Shown here piece after piece: positions 18,211 through 28,206 of a stretch of DNA of 38,817 nt (position 1 is the first letter of the stretch; each line of letters opens with the position of its first letter). A program made the position numbers and the translations under genes. Under the pieces are notes generated by a model, which did not search any database, was not told where the DNA came from, and saw only the letters and a program-made list of their open reading frames with translations. The stretch comes from an uncultured Butyricimonas sp. GTDB taxonomy: Bacteria > Bacteroidota > Bacteroidia > Bacteroidales > Marinifilaceae. The stretch is from NCBI GenBank assembly GCA_944321845.1, contig CALUMT010000005.1, positions 1 to 38,817 on the forward strand, read 5' to 3'.

Positions 18211-20148
18211 ATGAATATGAAATTTGAATTCATGAAAATTGCAGAAAGAATCGTACGTACAAAATATCTAAACCGCTGGATTGTAATGATGTTGGACGTA
18301 CTACTTTCCACAGGAGTTACTCTTTTTGCATATTGTTTTGTCCGTTATCTTCGTGAAGAGAATGTTGATTGGTTCATATTTGGCCATCTGGCGATTATTG
18401 CCGTTATTATAAGTTGCGGTACCCTTGCGCTTATGCGGTCATACCGTATGGTGATGAGGTTTACCACCTTGAGAGAAACGTGGCGAATTGGATGCGCCAT
18501 GTTTTTAAAAGTGATAGCGCTTTATCCTTTAATCAGTGTCAGTTATCCCTTTTTCTCCAAGGAGCGTTTGATTGTTGGTGGGGTTTTGGATATGATGACA
18601 TCAACAGTCGTTTTGGTTGCTGTCCGCGTTGTCCTCGTGACATTATATGGCCGACTGAAGAAATATATTGGTGGTAAGCTAAAAAGGGTCTTGATTTACG
18701 GGATGAATGATCAGAGCGCTTCGTTGAATATGGCTCTTTCTAATAATTTCTTACCGTCTTATAAAGTCGTCGGTTATTTAGTCATGGGTAAGAGATATAA
18801 GCATTTACGTTTGTCTGGAGAATCAGTATATTTTGCAATAAATGAGGAGTCTTTTGTGCGTATCGTAAAAGATTTACATATAAATAGTATTGTATTTCCA
18901 GATTATGTAACGGCTCAAGAGGAGCAAAAGCGATTGTTGACTTTTTGCCAAAAGTATAATATTGAGATGCTAGTATTGCCTTCAGTGGAGGATTTGAGTT
19001 CTGGTGGACAGTTGTCTCGTCCGCGTATGAAGGAGATACATTTGGAAGATTTGTTAGGAAGGGATGAGATCGAGATAAACATGCAGGAAATTGCGGAGGG
19101 CTTGGATGGAAAGATTGTGATGGTAACGGGGGCAGCAGGTTCTATCGGTAGTGAATTGTGCCGTCAGTTAACTCGTTTTAAAGTTAAGCGTTTGATCTTT
19201 TTTGACTCGGCTGAGACCCCGATGCATAATATTCAGTTGGAATTCTTGGATAAGTATCCGGATACTCCCTTTGTGCCCGTTATCGGGGATGTACGTTCAC
19301 CGGAGCGGGTGGATTTTGTTTTCCGGAATTACCATCCGCAAGTAGTGTTTCATGCGGCTGCGTACAAACATGTTCCCTTGATGGAATTGAATCCGTGTGA
19401 AGCGATCCGTGTAAATGTTTTTGGAACGCGTAATGTGGCGGATTATTCTGTCAAATATGGTGTGGAACGTTTCGTGATGGTGTCGACGGATAAAGCAGTA
19501 AATCCTACAAACATTATGGGTGCCTCTAAAAGATTGGCAGAGATATATGTTCAAAGTTTGAGCGTTGCAATCCGTGATGGCAAACATGAAGGAAAGACGT
19601 GTTTTATAACTACGCGTTTTGGAAATGTGTTAGGTTCTAATGGGTCAGTTATTCCTCGTTTTAGAGAACAGATTCGTAATGGAGGTCCGGTTACGGTGAC
19701 TCATCCGGATATTATTCGTTATTTCATGACAATTCCAGAGGCATGTCGTTTGGTGATGGAAGCTGGAACGATGGGCCATGGAGGAGAGATTTATATTTTT
19801 GAAATGGGGAAGCCGGTTAAGATAGCGGATATGGCGAGAAAGATGATCGAACTTTCTGGTTTTATTCCAGACAAAGAGATTTCAATTGTTTATACAGGTT
19901 TGCGTCCAGGAGAGAAATTGTATGAGGAATTGTTGAGTAACAAGGAGAATACATTGCCGACATCACATGAGAAAATACGAATAGCCAAAGTTCGGGAATA
20001 TGATTATGATGAGATTGTTCCTTCTATAGACCAGTTAACGGAATTGTCTGTTTTGGTTCGAATTCCGGAGATGGTTCAATTAATGAAGAAGATTGTGCCG
20101 GAATTTATAAGTCGTAATTCCGAGTTCGAGAAATATGATAAACATTAA
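18211..20148 (+). CDS. Membrane-bound UDP-GlcNAc 4,6-dehydratase, WbpM/CapD/PglF family
   Basis: A 645-residue enzyme anchored by about four N-terminal membrane helices (~residues 20-145), with a linker domain and a cytoplasmic SDR domain. The NAD motif is TGAAGSIGSELCRQ near residue 307. The catalytic set is Ser425 (VSTDKAVNP), Met436 and Lys440 (MGASKR): Met replaces the usual SDR tyrosine, as in WbpM. RPGEKLYEEL near the C-terminus is also typical. The product, UDP-4-keto-6-deoxy-GlcNAc, is the precursor of QuiNAc, FucNAc or bacillosamine-type sugars. The reductase at 2.4 kb is a likely next step. It starts 8 nt after rmlC. Confidence 0.93.
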   Translation: MNMKFEFMKIAERIVRTKYLNRWIVMMLDVLLSTGVTLFAYCFVRYLREENVDWFIFGHLAIIAVIISCGTLALMRSYRMVMRFTTLRETWRIGCAMFLKVIALYPLISVSYPFFSKERLIVGGVLDMMTSTVVLVAVRVVLVTLYGRLKKYIGGKLKRVLIYGMNDQSASLNMALSNNFLPSYKVVGYLVMGKRYKHLRLSGESVYFAINEESFVRIVKDLHINSIVFPDYVTAQEEQKRLLTFCQKYNIEMLVLPSVEDLSSGGQLSRPRMKEIHLEDLLGRDEIEINMQEIAEGLDGKIVMVTGAAGSIGSELCRQLTRFKVKRLIFFDSAETPMHNIQLEFLDKYPDTPFVPVIGDVRSPERVDFVFRNYHPQVVFHAAAYKHVPLMELNPCEAIRVNVFGTRNVADYSVKYGVERFVMVSTDKAVNPTNIMGASKRLAEIYVQSLSVAIRDGKHEGKTCFITTRFGNVLGSNGSVIPRFREQIRNGGPVTVTHPDIIRYFMTIPEACRLVMEAGTMGHGGEIYIFEMGKPVKIADMARKMIELSGFIPDKEISIVYTGLRPGEKLYEELLSNKENTLPTSHEKIRIAKVREYDYDEIVPSIDQLTELSVLVRIPEMVQLMKKIVPEFISRNSEFEKYDKH

Positions 20149-20166
20149 TTCAAAAATACTATTATT

Positions 20167-22645
<2,479 letters not shown>

Positions 22646-22670
22646 ATCTGGAAATTGATACTTCTTATAT

Positions 22671-22704
22671 AGAGAGACTATGAAAAACATGGTCTCTCTT
22701 TTTT
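22671..22704. terminator. Terminator between the convergent ABC-F and dNTPase genes
   Basis: AGAGAGACTATG (22671-22682) pairs with CATGGTCTCTCT (22688-22699), with one wobble, around an AAAAA loop; T-rich sequence follows on the + strand. It serves the long + strand polysaccharide operon and, with weaker T content, could also act on the opposing transcript. Confidence 0.82.
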
Positions 22705-22723
22705 ATTATGCTACTTCCATTGT

Positions 22724-24079
22724 TCAACCGCTGATCTCGGGTAAATCGATACCTTTTATTTTGCGATAAAGATTAAGGGCATAGGAATCTGTCATTCCGG
22801 AGACGTAATCCGTTACCGTTTGTATCTTTTTGTATATGGAATCTTCCTGATTGACCTTATACTGTTCCGGCATGACGGATAAGATATTGCGGGCATAGTA
22901 GGTTTCCGGTTTTAATATGGCATCACTATATTCCTTGAGGATTGTGGCCAGAATTTTGAAACCGGCGATTTGTATTTGGGTGACAATATTGGTGTGGTAT
23001 ATCCGGGAATAAGCCACTTCTGAGCAATTGTCATAAGCGGTTTTCAGTGTCCCGCTAAGATTTTGCACGAGGCTACCGTTGAATGTCCCATTCATGATTT
23101 GATCATGATGTTGGATGAAAACGGAAGCGCAGGCGTTGATCAGTTTGTTGATGATACCGGCACGAAGAAAGGCGATTTGCTCGTTTTTGTCGGTTACGAT
23201 CTTGAATGTTTTGCTTATCGTCTTGAGGTCTTCTTTATCCTCGTCTGCATCCCGGTCATAAAAGTTCATCAGGATTTTTATTGTTTCTTCATGCGAAAGG
23301 ATACGTAACTTATGAGCGTCTTCAATATCCATAATTTGGTAGCAGATGTCGTCGGCAGCTTCCACCAGGTAAACCAACGGGTGTCTGGCATATCGAAGGG
23401 GGGATTTGTTAAGGCAGATGATACCTAATTCTTCAGCTATCTCCTGATAGATGTGTTTTTCGCTTTGAAAAAAGCCATACTTGTTGCCTTTGAAAGATCC
23501 GATGGACTCAAAAGGATATTTGACGATAGAGGCAAGGGTCGTGTAGGTCATCGTGTATCCTCCCGGGCGGCGTCCGTTAAAGCTGTGCGTGAGCAAACGG
23601 AACGTGTTGGCATTCCCTTCAAAATGGCTGATATCTGCCCATTCTTCATTCGTGAGTAGTTTCTTCAGGTAGCGTCCTTCTCCTTCCAGAAAAAAATAAG
23701 AGATAGCCTCTTCTCCAGAATGTCCGAATGGAGGGTTCCCTAAATCATGGGCTAGACAGGCTGTGCTGACAATGGTGCCTATTTCTTCAAGAATCTCTGG
23801 ATGCTCGAGTATGTTTTGGGTTCGAAGATATTGGGCTATTTTATTACCCAATGAGCGTCCGACACTGGCCACTTCCAGGCTATGGGTAAGACGGTTATGC
23901 ACGAATATATTACCGGGTAAAGGAAAGACCTGTGTCTTGTTTTGTAAGCGGCGGAATGGAGAGGAAAATATTAATCTGTCATAATCCCGTTGGAATAGGG
24001 AACGGTCTGGGGAGCGGAACATGGATGGAGTTGTTCCGGGGTGATAACGTTTTGTTGATAATAATTTGTTCCAATCCAT
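22724..24079 (-). CDS. dgt: Deoxyguanosinetriphosphate triphosphohydrolase-like HD-domain dNTPase
   Basis: A 451-residue HD-superfamily enzyme that splits dNTPs to the deoxynucleoside and tripolyphosphate. The N-terminus has YDRLIFSSPFRRLQNKTQVF, the substrate-site arginine cluster of dGTPase-like proteins. The metal ligands appear as the first His in NRLTHSLEVA, His-Asp in CLAHDLGNPPFGHSGE, and a distal Asp in VEAADDICYQIMDIEDAHK. The C-terminal half is helical. It is encoded on the - strand, convergent with the ABC-F gene, after a terminator from the CoA-transferase unit, so it probably has its own promoter in the 90-nt gap, though none was clear. Roles in dNTP balance or phage resistance are known for relatives. 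Confidence 0.92.
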   Translation of the reverse strand: MDWNKLLSTKRYHPGTTPSMFRSPDRSLFQRDYDRLIFSSPFRRLQNKTQVFPLPGNIFVHNRLTHSLEVASVGRSLGNKIAQYLRTQNILEHPEILEEIGTIVSTACLAHDLGNPPFGHSGEEAISYFFLEGEGRYLKKLLTNEEWADISHFEGNANTFRLLTHSFNGRRPGGYTMTYTTLASIVKYPFESIGSFKGNKYGFFQSEKHIYQEIAEELGIICLNKSPLRYARHPLVYLVEAADDICYQIMDIEDAHKLRILSHEETIKILMNFYDRDADEDKEDLKTISKTFKIVTDKNEQIAFLRAGIINKLINACASVFIQHHDQIMNGTFNGSLVQNLSGTLKTAYDNCSEVAYSRIYHTNIVTQIQIAGFKILATILKEYSDAILKPETYYARNILSVMPEQYKVNQEDSIYKKIQTVTDYVSGMTDSYALNLYRKIKGIDLPEISG

Positions 24080-24122
24080 AGCCGATAAAATTTTAGATAT
24101 TGGTTAGAGTAGTTTTATTAAT

Positions 24123-24152
24123 AAAAAAGAGAAAGGTACCTTTCTCTTTTTT
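24123..24152 (-). terminator. Intrinsic terminator of the CoA-transferase gene
   Basis: A near-perfect palindrome of A6-GAGAAAGG / CCTTTCTC-T6 around a TA centre. Read on the - strand it lies 17 nt past the CoA-transferase stop and ends in a T-run. Because it is symmetric it could also stop + strand transcripts. Confidence 0.85.
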
Positions 24153-24169
24153 ATTATGTTTTGTCGCTG

Positions 24170-25477
24170 TTATTTTTGAATGAAATGGAAGTGACTTCCG
24201 AAACGTTCAAAGGCGGCTTGATCAAGGGCTTCTCTGTGGTCAGGATGTGCGATCTTGATCAGTTCTTTTGCTCGTTGCTGCATCGTTTTGCCGTAAAGAT
24301 CTGCAACCCCGAACTCTGTAACGATATAATGAACGTCAAAACGAGTGGTAACAACTCCGGCTCCATTCAATAATGTCGGGCAAATTTTGCTGACACCTTT
24401 GTTGGTTACGGAAGGCAGAGCGATAATTGGTTTTCCTCCTTCGCTGGCAGAAGCGCCTCGTATGAAATCCAATTGTCCACCACAGCCGCTGTAGAATTTA
24501 CAACCTAAAGAATCGGCATTAACCTGTCCCGTGATATCTACGGATAAAGCGGAATTGATGGCAGTCATTTTCGGTTGTTGGGCGATGATGAATGGATCAT
24601 TCGTGTATCCAACATCCATCATGGCAACTCCTGGGTTATCGTCGATGAAATCATATACTTCTTTGGACCCCATAAGGAATGTTGAAACGATTTTCCCTTT
24701 ATCGAATTTTTTATTCAGGTTGTTGATAACCCCTTTCTTGAATAGAGGAAGTACACCGTCAGCAAACATCTCCGTGTGGATACCAAGATTTTTGTGATTT
24801 CCAAGTTGAGAAAGTACAGCGTTCGGAATAGCACCGATACCCATTTGAAGGGTTGCTCCATCTTCGATAAGGGATGCGCAGTTACGGCCGATGGCAATAT
24901 CTTGTTCCGTTAGGGTTGCGGGATGTGCCTCGATCAATGGAGTATCGTCTTCGCAGAAGATATCGATATCCGATAATTTGATAATAGCGTCTCCCCATGC
25001 ACGAGGAACATTAGGATTAATAACCCCGATAACTGTTTTGGCATTTTGTACGGCAGCAAGGGTTGCGTCTACTGATGTTCCCATGGATACATATCCGTGT
25101 TTGTCAGGAGGACATACCTGGATCATCGCTACATCTACCGGATGGATACCGCTTCTGATTAATTTTTGTGTTTCGCTCAAATGCACGGGAACGTAGTCTG
25201 CGTATCCGGCTTGTGTATTCTTACGAACATTTGCTCCGACGAAATAAGATTCAAGACAAAAAACGCCTTCAAATTCTGGATCTGAATAAGGGGCGCTGCC
25301 TTCTGTATGTAAATGTTGGATTTTAACGTCCTTTAATTCTCCGGCACGTCCTCTGGCGCAAAGAGCCTGGATCAGTCCTTGCGGGGCACAAGCAACACTA
25401 TGGATGTGAATCCGGTCTCCGGATTTTACAACCTTCACAGCTTCTTCAAATGATACTGTTTTTATTCCTTGATACAT
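24170..25477 (-). CDS. Acetyl-CoA hydrolase/CoA-transferase family (butyryl-CoA or 4-hydroxybutyrate CoA-transferase type)
   Basis: A 435-residue class I CoA-transferase that moves CoA between acyl groups such as acetate, butyrate and 4-hydroxybutyrate, through a glutamyl-CoA intermediate. MGIGAIPNAVLSQLGNHK and LGIHTEMFADGVLPL contain the oxyanion glycine region and the catalytic Glu in TEMFADG. GGQLDFIRGASASEGGKPI and VVTTRFDVHYIVTEFGVADLYGKT complete the family pattern. Butyrate-producing Odoribacteraceae use such enzymes in their last step, so the gene fits the inferred organism, but acetyl-CoA hydrolase or succinyl-CoA:acetate transfer cannot be excluded by eye. It forms its own unit between rsmA and the dNTPase gene, with a terminator at its end. 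Confidence 0.9.
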   Translation of the reverse strand: MYQGIKTVSFEEAVKVVKSGDRIHIHSVACAPQGLIQALCARGRAGELKDVKIQHLHTEGSAPYSDPEFEGVFCLESYFVGANVRKNTQAGYADYVPVHLSETQKLIRSGIHPVDVAMIQVCPPDKHGYVSMGTSVDATLAAVQNAKTVIGVINPNVPRAWGDAIIKLSDIDIFCEDDTPLIEAHPATLTEQDIAIGRNCASLIEDGATLQMGIGAIPNAVLSQLGNHKNLGIHTEMFADGVLPLFKKGVINNLNKKFDKGKIVSTFLMGSKEVYDFIDDNPGVAMMDVGYTNDPFIIAQQPKMTAINSALSVDITGQVNADSLGCKFYSGCGGQLDFIRGASASEGGKPIIALPSVTNKGVSKICPTLLNGAGVVTTRFDVHYIVTEFGVADLYGKTMQQRAKELIKIAHPDHREALDQAAFERFGSHFHFIQK

Positions 25478-25528
25478 AATAAGTTATTTATTTGAGTTAT
25501 CTATCTTGTTTGTTTTTGATAATATGGC

Positions 25529-25560
25529 GCAAGGTAATAACACTCATTTAATTAAACAAT
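25529..25560 (-). promoter_or_regulatory. Possible promoter of the CoA-transferase gene
   Basis: On the - strand, ATTG (25560-25557), a 20-nt spacer and TACCTTGC (25536-25529) approximate the -33/-7 Bacteroidota pattern, with mismatches in both boxes. The position, 52 nt upstream of the start codon, is reasonable. Confidence 0.3.
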
Positions 25561-25581
25561 GTTTTCCCATTAATTAACTCA

Positions 25582-26355
25582 TTATTTATTTTTGTGATAT
25601 TCAATCTCTTGGCATAAAGAGATGAAATCATTTACATTTAATTGTTCTGGGCGTAATGCAAGTTTTTCAGACTCGAATCCTTCCGGTAATATTGCTTTTA
25701 AGGAATTACGCAATGTTTTTCGCCGTTGGTTGAAACTTGTTTTTACCACGGTGAAAAATAATCCTTCCTGGCACGGCAAGGAACTCCGTTGGTTACGAAT
25801 CATCCGGATAACCGCGGATTTGACCTTTGGTGGGGGATCAAATACCTGTTCATGCACGGTAAACAGATATTCGATGTCATAATAGGTTTGGAGAAACACG
25901 CTTAAAATTCCATAGGTTTTACTTCCGCTTGGGGCACTGATGCGTTCTGCCACTTCCTTTTGGATCATGCATACGACTTGACGTACCAGTTCCCTGTTTT
26001 CGATGACTTTGAAAAATATTTGTGATGATATGTTGTAGGGGAGATTACCAATAATCGAGAAGGGAGTGGAATATATGTTTTTTATATCCATTTTGAGAAA
26101 ATCCCCGTAAATGATTTGCTCTTTGTATTCGGGAAATTCTCCGTGCAGGTACTCGATAGATTCTTTATCAACATCAACGGCAATGACCGAGAATTCCGGC
26201 TTGCTGAACAATTGACGGGTCAGAACTCCCATGCCCGGGCCGATTTCCAGCACCTCTTGAGTCAGTGGCTGTAGGCTGTCGGTTATTTTTCTGGCGATAT
26301 TGGTATCCTTGAGAAAATGTTGCCCGAGATATTTTTTTGCTTTAACAATACTCAT
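25582..26355 (-). CDS. rsmA: 16S rRNA dimethyladenosine transferase RsmA (KsgA)
   Basis: Dimethylates the two adjacent adenines in the 3' terminal helix of 16S rRNA during late small-subunit assembly, using S-adenosylmethionine. The 257-residue product starts MSIVKAKKYLGQHFLKD, the RsmA N-terminal motif. It then has VLEIGPGMGVLTRQL (SAM motif I), GDFLKMD, and NLPYNISSQIFFK (the catalytic NLPY). CMIQKEVAERISAPSGSKTYG and FDPPPKVKSAVIRM are also typical. An in-frame TTG would add seven residues; ATG 26355 fits the family better. It is divergent from the membrane-protein gene at 26462, and is encoded about 10 kb from the rRNA operon in this window. Confidence 0.96.
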   Translation of the reverse strand: MSIVKAKKYLGQHFLKDTNIARKITDSLQPLTQEVLEIGPGMGVLTRQLFSKPEFSVIAVDVDKESIEYLHGEFPEYKEQIIYGDFLKMDIKNIYSTPFSIIGNLPYNISSQIFFKVIENRELVRQVVCMIQKEVAERISAPSGSKTYGILSVFLQTYYDIEYLFTVHEQVFDPPPKVKSAVIRMIRNQRSSLPCQEGLFFTVVKTSFNQRRKTLRNSLKAILPEGFESEKLALRPEQLNVNDFISLCQEIEYHKNK

Positions 26356-26385
26356 AAATGATTTTTCGGCTTCCAATTATTTGTG

Positions 26386-26393
26386 TACTTTTG
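26386..26393 (+). promoter_or_regulatory. Candidate -7 box for the flippase-like gene
   Basis: TACTTTTG matches TAnnTTTG exactly, 68 nt upstream of the ATG at 26462. Only T-rich sequence (26362-26367) stands in for the -33 TTTG. Confidence 0.42.
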
Positions 26394-26447
26394 CATCGAT
26401 ACGCGAAATAATCACTTTATTTCGAGTTGTGAAAATTATTAGAGTGG

Positions 26448-26455
26448 CAAAGTTA
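26448..26455 (-). promoter_or_regulatory. Candidate -7 box for rsmA
   Basis: On the - strand, TAACTTTG (26455-26448) matches TAnnTTTG exactly. A TTTG lies 24 nt further upstream (26483-26480), a longer spacer than usual. It is 92 nt from the rsmA start. Confidence 0.38.
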
Positions 26456-26461
26456 AATAAA

Positions 26462-27487
26462 ATGAAGCCTGTTTATAGACAAATCTTGAAATTCTTCGGT
26501 TTCCTTTTGCTTACCGTGTTGTTGTTTTGGCTTGTTTATCGAGACCAGGATCCTGCCAATTTAATGACGATTCTTCAGAATGATGTGGATTACACGTGGG
26601 TATGGATTGCAATTATTCTTGGGCTGTTGAGTCATGTCAGTCGGGCCTTGCGTTGGCGTTTGGTCGCTTCTTCCATGGGATATGACATCTCGTTTGCCAA
26701 TAGCTTCATGGGAGTGATGATCGGTTATTTCGCGAATATGGTGATACCGAGAATGGGAGAATTCACGCGTTGCGGAGTCGTCAGTAAATATGAGCATATT
26801 CCTTTTTCCAAACTGCTAGGGACGGTTGTCACGGAACGGGTCATCGACATGTTAATGCTTTTGTTTTTGACTCTGGTTGTGATAGTGACTCAGTTTGGTC
26901 AGGTGGAAATGTTTTTGGAAGAGAACGAGACAATCCGGGAGCGAATTTATTATCTATGTACTTCTCCGGTTACATGGGGGGTACTAGGATTTCTGGTAGT
27001 TGTTTTTGTGGGGTTGGCTTGGTATCTGAGGCGAGGAACTTTTTTTATGCGTTTCCATCATTTCCTTTCTGGTGTGAAGGAAGGGTTGTTGTCTGTTCGG
27101 CATGTGAAGCATAAGGGATTGTTTTGGTTTCATTCCGTGTTTATTTGGTTGATGTATTACTTGATGCTTTACCTTTGTTTCTTCTGTTTTGATTTCACTT
27201 CCGGTTTGACACCGTTGGTCGGTTTGACTGTTTTCGTTATTTCAAGTTATGGGATGGTCGCACCGGTACAAGGTGGAGTCGGAGCTTATCATTTTATGGT
27301 TATTGCTGCGTTGGCCTTATATTTGCCGAATGACCCGGAAACGGAAAGTCTTTCGAAAGTGTTTGCTTTGCTTACTCATGGAACAATGACATTATTATAT
27401 ATCGTTGTAGGGTGTATTTGTTTGCTTGTATTACCCCTTTATAATCGCAATAAACATAAATATGGAGATCATAAAAAAGTATTTTAA
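26462..27487 (+). CDS. Lysylphosphatidylglycerol synthase transmembrane (UPF0104/flippase-like) protein
   Basis: A 341-residue integral membrane protein with about eight helices and no soluble catalytic domain. It matches the pattern of the flippase half of MprF and AglD2/UPF0104 proteins: an N-terminal helix after MKPVYRQILKFFGF, then SHVSRALRWRLVASSMGY, FANMVIPRMGEFTRCGVVSKYEHIPF (spread over ~residues 90-115) and GTVVTERVIDMLMLL. VAPVQGGVGAYHFMV is near the C-terminus and resembles the conserved P-x-x-G-G-x-G-x-x-E/H region. A role in moving a lipid or lipid-linked sugar is inferred from the family. The 3' end overlaps rsmG by 26 nt, implying co-expression. Earlier in-frame starts would overlap rsmA and are not favoured. 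Confidence 0.85.
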   Translation: MKPVYRQILKFFGFLLLTVLLFWLVYRDQDPANLMTILQNDVDYTWVWIAIILGLLSHVSRALRWRLVASSMGYDISFANSFMGVMIGYFANMVIPRMGEFTRCGVVSKYEHIPFSKLLGTVVTERVIDMLMLLFLTLVVIVTQFGQVEMFLEENETIRERIYYLCTSPVTWGVLGFLVVVFVGLAWYLRRGTFFMRFHHFLSGVKEGLLSVRHVKHKGLFWFHSVFIWLMYYLMLYLCFFCFDFTSGLTPLVGLTVFVISSYGMVAPVQGGVGAYHFMVIAALALYLPNDPETESLSKVFALLTHGTMTLLYIVVGCICLLVLPLYNRNKHKYGDHKKVF

Positions 27488-28088
27488 AGATTTAGATGCG
27501 GAAAAACTGAATAAACTCGAATCTTTGGATGAACTTTATCGGGATTGGAATCAGAAAATTAATGTGATTTCTCGTAAGGATATAGAGGCATTGGAGGTGC
27601 ATCATGTGTTGCATTCTCTGGCATTGGCAAAAATAATCTCATTTAGACCGGGCACGAAAGTGTTGGATGTGGGGACTGGAGGAGGTTTCCCGGGAATTCC
27701 TCTCGCTATTTTATTTTCGGAAGTGGATTTTTGTTTGGTGGATTCTATCGGGAAAAAAATAAAGGTGGTGGAGAATATTGCTGCTTCGCTTGGTTTGAGC
27801 AACGTCCGGGCGTTGCAGACTCGGGTCGAGAATATGACCGAACAATTTGATTTCATTGTCAGTCGTGCGGTTACGGCATTTCCGGATTTCGTTGCCTTGA
27901 CAAAAGGTCGTGTGCGTCAGAATGGTTTTAATGCCTTGCCTAATGGAATCCTGTATTTGAAAGGTGGGGATTTTAATGACGAGATTAGCCGTTACGGTCG
28001 GGCAATTACGATCTATCATATCAGGGATTTGTTCCAGGAGGAGTATTTTGAAACGAAGAAAATTATTTATTTTCAAATGATTCAATAA
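27462..28088 (+). CDS. rsmG: 16S rRNA (guanine-N7) methyltransferase RsmG
   Basis: Methylates N7 of G527 (E. coli numbering) in the 530 loop of 16S rRNA. The 208-residue product has LYRDWNQKINVISRKDIEAL, then HVLHSL, the SAM motif VLDVGTGGGFPGIPLAI (~residues 68-84), LVDSIGKKIKVVENIA, and FIVSRAVTAFP, all typical. The start ATG 27462 lies 26 nt inside the end of the upstream membrane-protein gene; the longer in-frame start would add a hydrophobic segment absent from RsmG. No terminator is visible before the rho promoter, 12 nt after its stop. Confidence 0.95.
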   Translation: MEIIKKYFKDLDAEKLNKLESLDELYRDWNQKINVISRKDIEALEVHHVLHSLALAKIISFRPGTKVLDVGTGGGFPGIPLAILFSEVDFCLVDSIGKKIKVVENIAASLGLSNVRALQTRVENMTEQFDFIVSRAVTAFPDFVALTKGRVRQNGFNALPNGILYLKGGDFNDEISRYGRAITIYHIRDLFQEEYFETKKIIYFQMIQ

Positions 28089-28100
28089 ATACCTGGTAAC

Positions 28101-28132
28101 ATTGTTATATTGAAAAAAACTTTCTACATTTG
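28101..28132 (+). promoter_or_regulatory. Probable rho promoter
   Basis: ATTG (28101-28104), a 20-nt spacer and TACATTTG (28125-28132) fit the Bacteroidota -33/-7 pattern well. The expected start site gives a leader of about 65 nt containing a CACCTG/CAGGTG hairpin (28147-28165). Confidence 0.6.
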
Positions 28133-28146
28133 TTGCGTTTCATTTC

Positions 28147-28165
28147 CACCTGTTTCAAGCAGGTG
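28147..28165 (+). promoter_or_regulatory. Hairpin in the rho leader
   Basis: CACCTG (28147-28152) and CAGGTG (28160-28165) form a perfect 6-bp stem with a 7-nt loop, in the leader 41 nt before the rho start. No T-run follows, so it is not a terminator. An autoregulatory role is only a possibility. Confidence 0.45.
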
Positions 28166-28206
28166 ATATATTCACTTATAATATTATCCATATACACTCT
28201 AATTGT

